Assembly: GCA_902767005.1 (NCBI GenBank)
Contig: CACXFY010000025.1
Span: forward strand, 1 to 6,352
Length of the DNA stretch: 6,352 bases
Direction: 5' to 3'
Source: an uncultured Erysipelotrichaceae bacterium
GTDB taxonomy: Bacteria > Bacillota_I > Bacilli_A > RF39 > UBA660
The position numbers and the translations under genes were made by a program. The notes under the pieces were generated by a model. The model ran no database searches, was not told the origin of the DNA, and was given only the letters and a program-made list of their open reading frames with translations. Positions 1 to 5,926 of the stretch are shown here, piece after piece (within the stretch, counting starts at the first letter, position 1; each line of letters begins with the position of its first letter).

Positions 1-438
1 GGTACTTATAAACATATGGGTGGAAAGATTGGTACTGTAGTAGTATTAAAAGGTGCTAATGAAGAAGTTGCTAAAGATGTTGCTATGCAAGCAGCTGCTA
101 TGGCTCCAATTGCTGTTAATAGAGATGGTGTTCCTCAAGATATGATTGAACATGAAACTACTATTATTAAAGAACAAATTAAGAATGATGAAAAGAATGC
201 TAAGAAGCCAGAAGATATTATTGAAAAGATGGCCACTGGAAGACTTTCTAAATTCTTTAAAGAAATTTGTTTAGAAGAACAAGACTTTATTAAAGATAGT
301 GGAGTTACTGTTAAAAACTATGTTAAAAACAATGGTGGAGAAATCGTTTCTATGGTTAGATTCGCTGTTGGTGAAGGTATTGAAAAAAGAGAAGAAAACT
401 TTGCTGAAGAAGTTGCTGCTCAAATGAATGCTGCTTAA
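1..438 (+). CDS. tsf: Elongation factor Ts, C-terminal half (5' end outside window)
   Basis: EF-Ts is the cytoplasmic nucleotide-exchange factor that releases GDP from EF-Tu. The frame is open from base 1 (GTYKH before the first visible Met at 16), so this is the 3' part of a longer gene and the Met at 16 is internal. The visible 145 residues match the second half of EF-Ts: the YKHMGGKIG motif at visible residues 3-11 (E. coli has YIHMGGRIG), the AEKM-type segment here reading IEKMATGRL, and the C-terminal RFAVGEGIEK at about 120-129. The family is usually near 280-300 residues, so roughly half is present. It ends in TAA at 436-438. By family knowledge rpsB would lie just upstream. The next gene starts 20 bases later with no terminator between them, so the two are probably co-transcribed. 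Confidence 0.96.
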   Translation, partial: GTYKHMGGKIGTVVVLKGANEEVAKDVAMQAAAMAPIAVNRDGVPQDMIEHETTIIKEQIKNDEKNAKKPEDIIEKMATGRLSKFFKEICLEEQDFIKDSGVTVKNYVKNNGGEIVSMVRFAVGEGIEKREENFAEEVAAQMNAA

Positions 439-458
439 TTAGTTTTTAGGAGATTTTT

Positions 459-986
459 ATGAAAAAAGTATTATTGTTATTTCTATGTATGATCATTTTA
501 GTAAGTGGTTGTGAAGTTAAGAAAATGGAAGAAGTTACGTCAGCAGATACTTTTGCTAGAGAATATTCTGTTTCTCGTAATAATCCATTTGTATATGCAT
601 CTTTAAATGATATATATAAAGTATTAGAAAAAGGTTCAGGTATTATATTCTTTGGTAATTCTGATTGTGATGTTTGTAGTGTTGGTGCTAAGACATTGAC
701 AGAAGTATTAATGAAGAATGATATCGAAGAAGCTTATTATTATAATCCTAAAAAACTTATGGATAGTAATAATAAAAAATATAAGAAACTCGTTAAATTA
801 CTAGGAATAGATAATTTTGATGTACCAAGTGTCTTTATAATTAAAGATGGTAATATTATTGATTATAATGTTGATTTAGCTGAGATAAAAGATGAGGATA
901 TTGATTTAGCACTTGATGAAGCTACTAAAAAAGATCTTAAAAGTAAATATAATAATATAATAAAGAAATATAAAAGTAGTAAGTAA
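459..986 (+). CDS. Thioredoxin-fold lipoprotein with CxxC motif
   Basis: This is a 175-residue predicted lipoprotein. A short Lys-Lys start and a hydrophobic stretch (residues 4-15) lead to the lipobox VSGC, with the lipidated Cys at 18, so it should be anchored on the outer face of the membrane. The body looks like a thioredoxin fold: a beta strand GIIFFG (61-66), the redox motif C70-D-V-C73, and a cis-proline segment DVPSVFII with Pro123, followed by KDGNII. The spacing and the YYYNPKK segment recall the PedC/BrcD-type bacteriocin-accessory thioredoxins, but I cannot assign it to that subfamily. The ATG at 459 has a good AGGAGA ribosome site (448-453). It sits 20 bases after tsf and a terminator overlaps its stop codon, so it is probably the last gene of the tsf transcript. 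Likely role (inference): thiol oxidation, reduction or isomerisation of exported proteins. The next gene encodes an exported domain with four cysteines, a candidate client. Confidence 0.85.
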   Translation: MKKVLLLFLCMIILVSGCEVKKMEEVTSADTFAREYSVSRNNPFVYASLNDIYKVLEKGSGIIFFGNSDCDVCSVGAKTLTEVLMKNDIEEAYYYNPKKLMDSNNKKYKKLVKLLGIDNFDVPSVFIIKDGNIIDYNVDLAEIKDEDIDLALDEATKKDLKSKYNNIIKKYKSSK

Positions 987-998
987 TTACTACTTTTT
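972..998 (+). terminator. Intrinsic terminator overlapping the lipoprotein stop codon
   Basis: A perfect 11-bp inverted repeat (972-982 with 987-997) encloses a GTAA loop at 983-986, which is of GNRA type. The core GTAGTAA/TTACTAC stem is followed by TTTTT at 994-998. The TAA stop (984-986) lies inside the loop. The A-tract on the 5' side makes the hairpin symmetrical, so it could also act on the other strand. It ends the presumed tsf-lipoprotein transcript. Confidence 0.75.
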
Positions 999-1025
999 AG
1001 TTTACACTTTAATAATACTTTTTTA

Positions 1026-1054
1026 TTAATAATTGGTTGTTTATTTGATATACT
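1026..1054 (+). promoter_or_regulatory. Extended -10 promoter of the WG-repeat-like membrane protein gene
   Basis: TGA-TATACT (1046-1054) is an extended -10 element, and a weak -35 TTAATA (1026-1031) lies 17 bases before the hexamer. The transcript would start near 1061, exactly where the ribosome site AGAGGTGA begins, giving a leader of about 13 bases. A second, weaker candidate (TTTACA at 1001-1006, 17-base spacer, TATTAA at 1024-1029) lies upstream. Confidence 0.55.
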
Positions 1055-1060
1055 TATGCT

Positions 1061-1068
1061 AGAGGTGA
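1061..1068 (+). promoter_or_regulatory. Ribosome binding site fixing the start at 1074
   Basis: AGAGGTGA ends 5 bases before the ATG at 1074. An in-frame ATG at 1056 lies upstream of this site, has no ribosome site of its own, and falls before the inferred transcription start. The true start is therefore 1074. Confidence 0.85.
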
Positions 1069-1073
1069 AGCGA

Positions 1074-3137
1074 ATGGATGACGATATTAAGAAAATTGAC
1101 GAAGAAATAGATAATTTAAAGAATCGTGGTAAACATGAAGCAGTAGATGAAGAAGTAACAGAAGAAGATGTTGATACTAAAAAATTTGATATTGATAATT
1201 ATGAAGAAGAAGTAGAAGAAGAGGAAGATACTAAAAGAATTGAGGAAGTACACGAAACAAGAGAAGAGAGAAGAGAAAGATTAGAAGAAAAAGAAGAAGT
1301 AGTAGAAGAATCTAAAAAAGAAGACAAAGAAGATAAAGAAAAGAAACCTAAGAAAAAGAAAAAAATATGGATATTCGTAATTATTGGTATTGTTGTTATT
1401 GCTTTAATTGTTTTGCTTGTTATATTACTTTTAAATGGTAATAAGAAAAAGGTAGATACTAATGTTAAAAAGACATTGAGTAATAAAGAACAGAAAGAAA
1501 TAATTAATGGTTATGGTGAAGCATTAGAGGGTATTATTGGAGTATATTATACTAATCAGAATGTTTTATTAAAGTTTGAAGCTGCTGAAAAGCTTGTTAA
1601 TTATAATCATAAAGTAAAATGTAGTACTAATGAAATATATGAAGATGGAAAAGTATATTTAAATAAATGTAAGATTGATGGTAAGAGTACTAAGTATTCA
1701 TATGGTGAAGAACAGAAAGAGCCAGAATTTGATGGTAATACTAGTTTTAAAGTGTATTATGATGAGTCTAGTAATAAAGCTAGTTTAGATAAAATAAATG
1801 GCGCAAAAGAATATATAGTTAATACTGGAGGTAAGTTTACAGAAGTTACATTATTATCTAAGAATAAATCATTACAATATGTTGGTTGGTTTGATGAAGA
1901 TTATAATGTTCATATTGCTAATTATTTAGATGGTAAGCAAGTACTTCCTAATATTAGTTATACTAGTGTAGAACCTATTTATAGTGATGGTAGTTATACT
2001 AATTATGCTGGTGTTAGAATTGGAGATAAGTATGCAGTATATAATTATGTAACAGGAGATAAGATTACTAGTACTATCTATGATTACATAAGATCAAACT
2101 TTGGTATGGGAGTTACTGGTCCTAGTTTTTCAATACCAACACTTGAAGGTACAGATAATATTATAGTTGGTAGAGATAATAATACATCAGTTATTAATTA
2201 TTTGAATGGTAGAACAATTATTGGAAATTATAGTTATTTATTCGTAAGTGGTGATTATATACTTGCTAGTGACAGTGATGATTATAATAGTAAAGATGTA
2301 TATGATTTCAATGGTAAAAGATACTTTGAAGGAAAATATGATATGATTTATGACATCGTAGAAGGTAGATATATGTTAGTTAATCAAGATAATCATATTT
2401 TACTTGTTAATACAAACGGTACAGTATTAAATGACTTTGGTGATGATACTGATGTTGGTAGCTATAATTTTGGATTAAAATATAATGATGGAGCTTTATT
2501 CCAAATAAATAAAAAAGATAGTAGAACTGATTGTTTTGAATATATTTATTCTAAAGCAAATGGTAGTGAGAGAAAGACTACTGAATGTGGTGGAATAGCT
2601 AAACCAATACTTTATTTATATCCTAAGAAGACAACTAATGTTACTGTTACATTTGAACATCCTGAATTATTAGAAACTACATATCCTAAATTCCGTAATA
2701 AATGGAGTGTTAAAGCTAATAAGAATGGTGATTTATATGATTATAATGATAAATACTATTACGGATTATATTGGGATGAGAAGAAAGTACATGATGTAGA
2801 TTTTAGTACTGGATTCTATGTAGAAGATGATGATGCGATTGATTTCTTGGAAGAAAAATTAGAATATATTGGATTAAGTGATAGAGAAAGAAATGAGTTT
2901 ATTACTTATTGGTTACCAATATTAGAAAAGAATAAGAAGAGTTTAGTTTATTTTGAATTAACTAATGAAAGAGAAAGTTATAATAAGATTAATATTAGTC
3001 CTAAACCTGATACATTACTTAGAGTAGTAATTCATATTAAGAAAGTTAATAAGAAGACTGAAATTAAGAAAGAAGTTCTTACTCATACAGCAAGACGTGG
3101 ATTTGTCGCTGTTGAGTGGGGTGGAACTACATACTAA
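1074..3137 (+). CDS. Single-pass membrane protein: acidic N-terminus, WG-like repeats, conserved C-terminal domain
   Basis: The protein has 687 residues; function unknown. Residues 1-90 are highly charged and mostly acidic (about 40 Asp/Glu), probably helical or coiled. A Lys cluster (about 91-97) precedes one transmembrane helix (about 98-120). With no signal peptide this implies N-in/C-out topology. Outside the cell, a region with a Cys pair (C183, C199) is followed by five imperfect repeats beginning near residues 279, 321, 372, 408 and 443 with a core like VxNYxxG, similar to WG/beta-propeller repeats. A second Cys pair (C487, C505) leads into a C-terminal domain (about 506-687) with KPILYLYPKKT, ITYWLP and the ending GFVAVEWGGT. 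From memory this domain recurs in secreted proteins of uncultured Firmicutes; I cannot name an accession. It appears to be a single-gene transcript, with its own promoter and a strong terminator. An envelope sensor, adhesin or scaffold are all possible. Confidence 0.85.
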   Translation: MDDDIKKIDEEIDNLKNRGKHEAVDEEVTEEDVDTKKFDIDNYEEEVEEEEDTKRIEEVHETREERRERLEEKEEVVEESKKEDKEDKEKKPKKKKKIWIFVIIGIVVIALIVLLVILLLNGNKKKVDTNVKKTLSNKEQKEIINGYGEALEGIIGVYYTNQNVLLKFEAAEKLVNYNHKVKCSTNEIYEDGKVYLNKCKIDGKSTKYSYGEEQKEPEFDGNTSFKVYYDESSNKASLDKINGAKEYIVNTGGKFTEVTLLSKNKSLQYVGWFDEDYNVHIANYLDGKQVLPNISYTSVEPIYSDGSYTNYAGVRIGDKYAVYNYVTGDKITSTIYDYIRSNFGMGVTGPSFSIPTLEGTDNIIVGRDNNTSVINYLNGRTIIGNYSYLFVSGDYILASDSDDYNSKDVYDFNGKRYFEGKYDMIYDIVEGRYMLVNQDNHILLVNTNGTVLNDFGDDTDVGSYNFGLKYNDGALFQINKKDSRTDCFEYIYSKANGSERKTTECGGIAKPILYLYPKKTTNVTVTFEHPELLETTYPKFRNKWSVKANKNGDLYDYNDKYYYGLYWDEKKVHDVDFSTGFYVEDDDAIDFLEEKLEYIGLSDRERNEFITYWLPILEKNKKSLVYFELTNERESYNKINISPKPDTLLRVVIHIKKVNKKTEIKKEVLTHTARRGFVAVEWGGTTY

Positions 3138-3138
3138 A

Positions 3139-3173
3139 AATGGACACAGTTTAGCTGTGTCTATTGCTTTTTT
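3139..3173 (+). terminator. Strong intrinsic terminator after the WG-repeat-like gene
   Basis: GACACAG (3143-3149) pairs with CTGTGTC (3155-3161), extended outward to 3139/3165 with one G-U pair. The loop is 5 bases, and a run of six T follows at 3168-3173. The stem starts two bases after the TAA stop. It is the most GC-rich hairpin in the window. Confidence 0.88.
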
Positions 3174-3192
3174 AGGACAAATATGGTATAAT
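3164..3192 (+). promoter_or_regulatory. Extended -10 promoter of the lysine-rich membrane protein gene
   Basis: TGG-TATAAT (3184-3192) has a perfect -10 hexamer with the TG extension. TTGCTT (3164-3169) lies 17 bases upstream as the -35, inside the tail of the preceding terminator. Transcription would start near 3199, giving a leader of about 32 bases, the longest among the promoters seen here. Confidence 0.75.
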
Positions 3193-3220
3193 ACTCGCGA
3201 ATTTGAGGACTTATATGGTT

Positions 3221-3227
3221 GGGTGAT
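3221..3227 (+). promoter_or_regulatory. Ribosome binding site fixing the start at 3231
   Basis: GGGTGAT, complementary to the 3' end of 16S rRNA, sits 3 bases before the ATG at 3231. The in-frame TTG at 3219 overlaps this site and would leave no ribosome site, so it is not the start. A similar GGTGAT site precedes the prepilin gene at 6282. Confidence 0.8.
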
Positions 3228-3230
3228 ATT

Positions 3231-3872
3231 ATGAAGAAAGATGTTGACAAATTAGAAAAACAAATTGAAGCTTTATCTAACATAGTAAAAAAAGATGACA
3301 GAGAAGTCACTGAAATGAAGAAAAAAGAATTAGTAGAAAAAGTTAGACGTGCTACTACTAATGATGATGTAGAAGAGAAAGTAGAAGAGCCTAAAAAGAC
3401 TACTAAAAAGAGAAAAACTAAGAAAAGTGATAGTACTAAGAAGAGTAAGGTTAAAAGTACTAAGAGAAAAACAAAAACAAAAAAATTAGATAAAGAAGTA
3501 AAAGAAATAGTAGAAGAATTAGAAGCTACTAAACAATTAAGCACTATTAGTGAAGCTGATACTAGTTTTATTACTAAAACTGTTAATGATTTAGAGTCAG
3601 AGATACGTAATTTGTATGATGATAATACTTTAGTAATGAAACCAGTCGATGAAGTTAATACTAAGAAAAAGAAGAATAAAAAGAAAAATAATGTTGAAGT
3701 AAAAGATAAATTTACTAAGATTAATCCAGTTACTAGTGGTAGTGCTGTGGTTGATAAAATGGAAGCTGTAGATGAAAAAGCTCTATATATATTTACTAAA
3801 ATATTATTAGTATTATTTATTCTTATGTTTATTGGTGTATGTGCTATGATTTTCTATATTACAATTGCTTAA
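3231..3872 (+). CDS. Lysine-rich tail-anchored membrane protein, function unknown
   Basis: The protein has 213 residues and I do not recognise a family. It starts with a short heptad-like helix (residues 4-15), followed by a charged segment to about 50 and a very Lys-rich stretch (about 55-86, many KKxK, TKK and KRK runs). A more ordinary acidic/helical part follows (87-140), then a second Lys cluster (about 144-154). One transmembrane helix (about 187-211) lies at the extreme C-terminus, with only two or three residues beyond it. This is a tail-anchor layout with the whole soluble part in the cytoplasm. The basic tract could bind nucleic acid, acidic lipids or an acidic partner such as the Glu-rich N-terminus of the preceding protein; all of these are inference. 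Its N-terminal motif matches that protein's residue by residue. It has its own promoter, and a separate promoter for frr overlaps its stop codon. Confidence 0.82.
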   Translation: MKKDVDKLEKQIEALSNIVKKDDREVTEMKKKELVEKVRRATTNDDVEEKVEEPKKTTKKRKTKKSDSTKKSKVKSTKRKTKTKKLDKEVKEIVEELEATKQLSTISEADTSFITKTVNDLESEIRNLYDDNTLVMKPVDEVNTKKKKNKKKNNVEVKDKFTKINPVTSGSAVVDKMEAVDEKALYIFTKILLVLFILMFIGVCAMIFYITIA

Positions 3873-3893
3873 ATTTAATCTTTGTATTATAAT
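3865..3893 (+). promoter_or_regulatory. Promoter of frr overlapping the upstream stop codon
   Basis: TTGCTT (3865-3870), the same -35 hexamer as at 3164, is followed by a 17-base spacer and a perfect TATAAT (3888-3893) without TG extension. The -35 overlaps the TAA stop of the Lys-rich gene. The start would be near 3900, at the AAGGAGAG ribosome site. No terminator separates the two genes, so frr may also receive read-through transcription. Confidence 0.7.
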
Positions 3894-3916
3894 TTGTTTA
3901 AGGAGAGATAGATTAT

Positions 3917-4465
3917 ATGGATACTGAGACGATTATTTTAGAAGTTGATGAATTATTAGATAAAGCATTAGAAGCTTTGGAAAAAAGATTTGCTACTGTA
4001 AGAGCGGGAAGAGCTAATCCTTCTAGTTTAGATGGTATTAGTGTTGAGTATTATGGATCAATGACACCACTTAAACAGTTAGCTACTATTTCTGTTCCAG
4101 AAGCTAGACAATTGCTTATTAAGCCATTTGATAAAAGTTGTTTATCTGAAATAGAAAAAGCTATTCTTGCTTCTAATTTAGGATATACTCCAAATAATGA
4201 TGGTGAAACAATACGTATTGTTATTCCTGAATTAACTGAAGAGAGAAGAAAAGAATTAGCTAAACAAGTTAAAGCTCTAGCAGAAGATGCTAAAGTGTCA
4301 GTACGTAATATTAGAAGAGAAGCAATAGATAAACTTGAAAAATTAGAATTACCTGAAGATGAAGAAAAAGGTATGGAAAAAGATGTTCAAGAAATGGTAA
4401 ATGATTATAATAAGAAAATAGAAGCAAAACTAAAAGAAAAAGAAAATGAATTACTTACTGTATAG
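3917..4465 (+). CDS. frr: Ribosome recycling factor
   Basis: RRF works with EF-G in the cytoplasm to split the post-termination ribosome and release mRNA and tRNA. The 182 residues match the usual family length of about 185. Hallmarks in order are VRAGRANPSSLDGI (28-41), VEYYGSMTPLKQLA (43-56), KAILASNLGYTPN (81-93), TEERRKEL (107-114) and VRNIRREA (129-136). The last matches the helix carrying the conserved arginine of the E. coli protein. The gene appears intact. The ATG at 3917 has AAGGAGAG at 3900-3907, with a rather long spacing. It stops with TAG inside a terminator hairpin and has a promoter just upstream, so it may be transcribed mainly alone. In many Firmicutes frr follows pyrH and precedes uppS; neither neighbour is seen here. 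Confidence 0.97.
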   Translation: MDTETIILEVDELLDKALEALEKRFATVRAGRANPSSLDGISVEYYGSMTPLKQLATISVPEARQLLIKPFDKSCLSEIEKAILASNLGYTPNNDGETIRIVIPELTEERRKELAKQVKALAEDAKVSVRNIRREAIDKLEKLELPEDEEKGMEKDVQEMVNDYNKKIEAKLKEKENELLTV

Positions 4466-4477
4466 TAAGTAATTTTT
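4449..4477 (+). terminator. Intrinsic terminator overlapping the frr stop codon
   Basis: TTACTTACT (4451-4459) pairs with AGTAAGTAA (4464-4472) around a GTAT loop. Two further A-T pairs extend it to 4449/4474, and TTTTT occupies 4473-4477. The TAG stop (4463-4465) spans the loop and 3' arm, so the last frr codons form the 5' arm. Confidence 0.78.
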
Positions 4478-4487
4478 ATGTTATAAT
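4459..4487 (+). promoter_or_regulatory. Extended -10 promoter of miaB, fused to the frr terminator
   Basis: TGT-TATAAT (4479-4487) begins two bases after the terminator T-run. At a 17-base spacing the -35 would be TGTATA (4459-4464), a poor match lying in the terminator loop, so the TG extension probably carries recognition. The start would be near 4494, giving a leader of about 17 bases. Confidence 0.65.
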
Positions 4488-4510
4488 TAATACTTGATTG
4501 AGGTGGTACT

Positions 4511-5926
4511 ATGAATTTACCTAATTTCTTAGAAGCAAAGAAGCGAGAAAAAAGAGATTATAAAACAACTAATTATAAAATAGATGATAGTATAAGAGGC
4601 AAATATGCTGGTAAAAAGTATTTCTTAAAAACTTATGGTTGTCAGATGAATGAACATGATTCTGAAAATATAGAAGCAATGCTTAATGATTTAGGATTTA
4701 CTAAAGTAGATGATTATTTAGAGTGTGATTTATGTATATTAAATACTTGTAGTATTAGGGAAAATGCACATAATAAAGCTTTTGGTATGTTAGGTAGACT
4801 AAAGCATTTAAAAAATGAAAAGAAAGATCTTATTATTGGATTATGTGGATGTATGGCTCAAGAAGAGAGTGTTGTTGAAGAAATAATGAAAGACTATAAG
4901 TTTGTTAATTTTGTTTTTGGGACACATAATTTAGATAGATTACCAGAAATATTAGATGTTGCGGTAGAATCAAATAAACAACAAATAGAAGTATTAGAAA
5001 AAGAAGGAGATTTAGTAGAAGGTATTCCAGTACTTAGAACTAATTCTTATAAAGCATATGTTAATATTATTTATGGTTGTGATAAATTCTGTACTTATTG
5101 TATAGTACCTTATACTCGTGGAAGTGAACGTAGTAGAAAGAAAGAAGATATATTAAAAGAGATTGATGAATTAGTAAAAGATGGTTATAAAGAAGTAACT
5201 TTACTTGGTCAAAATGTTAATGCTTATGGTAAAGATTTATATGAAGATTATACTTTAGGAGATTTACTTGAAGAAATTGCCAAAAAAGATATACCTAGAA
5301 TTAGATTTATGACTTCACATCCTTGGGATTTTACTGATAAGATGATAGAAGTAATTGGTAAATATGATAATATTATGCCTAGTGTTCATTTACCAGTTCA
5401 AAGTGGTTCTACTAAGATTCTTAAGACAATGGGTAGAAGATATAGTAGAGAGAGTTATTTAGAATTATTTGATAAAATTAAAGAAGTAGTTAAAGGAGTA
5501 AGTATTAGTACTGATATAATAGTAGGTTTTCCTGGAGAAACTGAGGAAGACTTTAATGATACTTTATCATTATGTGAATATTGTAAATATGATAATGCTT
5601 TTACTTTTATATTTAGTGAAAGAAAAGGTACTCCTGCTTGTAAATTAAAAGATAATACAACTATTAAAGAAAAAGAAGAGAGATTATATAGACTTAATGA
5701 AGTAGTTAATAAATACTTTTTAGAGAATAATAAGAAACTAGAAGGTAGTGTATTAAAAGTATTAGTAGAAGGTACTAGTACTAAGTCTAATATGTATTAT
5801 GGTTATAGTGAAACTAATAAATTAATTAATTTTACTAGTAAGAAAGATATTACTGTTGGAGATATTGTTGATGTTAAGATTACTAGTGCCAAGACATGGA
5901 GTTTGGATGGTGAAGTAGTTGAATAG
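4511..5926 (+). CDS. miaB: tRNA-2-methylthio-N6-dimethylallyladenosine synthase (methylthiotransferase MiaB)
   Basis: MiaB is a radical-SAM enzyme with two iron-sulfur clusters that adds a methylthio group to i6A37 in tRNAs reading UNN codons, giving ms2i6A. The 471 residues show the full domain order: a basic N-terminal extension (1-36) as in Bacillus homologues, the methylthiotransferase domain (about 37-150) with cluster cysteines C44 (KTYGCQMN), C80 (LNTCSIREN) and C114 (LCGCMAQ), the radical SAM core with C190-x3-C194-x2-C197 (GCDKFCTYC) followed by IVPYTRGSERSR, HLPVQSGS (293-300), and a C-terminal TRAM domain (about 407-468). The motifs favour MiaB over RimO or MtaB. All key cysteines are present. 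The ATG at 4511 has GAGGTGGT at 4500-4507. It overlaps the next gene by 8 bases, so the two are coupled. The substrate is made by MiaA, which is not in this window. Confidence 0.96.
   Translation: MNLPNFLEAKKREKRDYKTTNYKIDDSIRGKYAGKKYFLKTYGCQMNEHDSENIEAMLNDLGFTKVDDYLECDLCILNTCSIRENAHNKAFGMLGRLKHLKNEKKDLIIGLCGCMAQEESVVEEIMKDYKFVNFVFGTHNLDRLPEILDVAVESNKQQIEVLEKEGDLVEGIPVLRTNSYKAYVNIIYGCDKFCTYCIVPYTRGSERSRKKEDILKEIDELVKDGYKEVTLLGQNVNAYGKDLYEDYTLGDLLEEIAKKDIPRIRFMTSHPWDFTDKMIEVIGKYDNIMPSVHLPVQSGSTKILKTMGRRYSRESYLELFDKIKEVVKGVSISTDIIVGFPGETEEDFNDTLSLCEYCKYDNAFTFIFSERKGTPACKLKDNTTIKEKEERLYRLNEVVNKYFLENNKKLEGSVLKVLVEGTSTKSNMYYGYSETNKLINFTSKKDITVGDIVDVKITSAKTWSLDGEVVE
5909..5921 (+). promoter_or_regulatory. 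Ribosome site and TTG start codon of the YmcA-family gene
   Basis: GGTGA (5909-5913), inside the miaB end, is followed 5 bases later by TTG at 5919. An in-frame TAG at 5916-5918 directly precedes the TTG, so the frame cannot start earlier. The next in-frame Met is residue 28, which would cut into the conserved domain. This supports a TTG start and coupling to miaB termination. Confidence 0.75.

Noticed and set aside
1001..1029. Alternative promoter TTTACA, 17-base spacer, TATTAA
   Set aside because: It has a better -35 but a weaker -10 than the extended -10 element at 1046-1054. In such AT-rich intergenic DNA it could be chance. It is kept only as a secondary possibility.
1056..1073. Upstream in-frame ATG adding six residues to the WG-repeat-like protein
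   Set aside because: It lies two bases after the -10 hexamer and before the inferred transcript start, with no ribosome site, while AGAGGTGA is ideally spaced for the ATG at 1074.
1195..1375. Long purine-rich strand with GAAGAA/AAGAAA runs resembling a repeat or triplex-forming tract
   Set aside because: It is explained by Glu and Lys codons of the acidic N-terminus and the Lys cluster. The units vary in length and no regular period is seen.
3219..3230. TTG start adding four residues to the Lys-rich protein
   Set aside because: It overlaps the GGGTGAT ribosome site itself. The ATG at 3231 is correctly spaced, and the N-terminal motif shared with the neighbouring protein aligns from that Met.
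3161..3544. Minus-strand open frame of 127 codons rich in Leu, Phe and Val
   Set aside because: It is the complement of the Lys-rich tract of the + strand gene: AAA/AAG runs read backwards as Phe/Leu codons. It also runs through the terminator and promoter region.
1740..5890. Eight copies of the palindrome ACTAGT across the window
   Set aside because: All eight read in frame as Thr-Ser with the preferred codons ACT and AGT, so codon preference explains them; none is intergenic.
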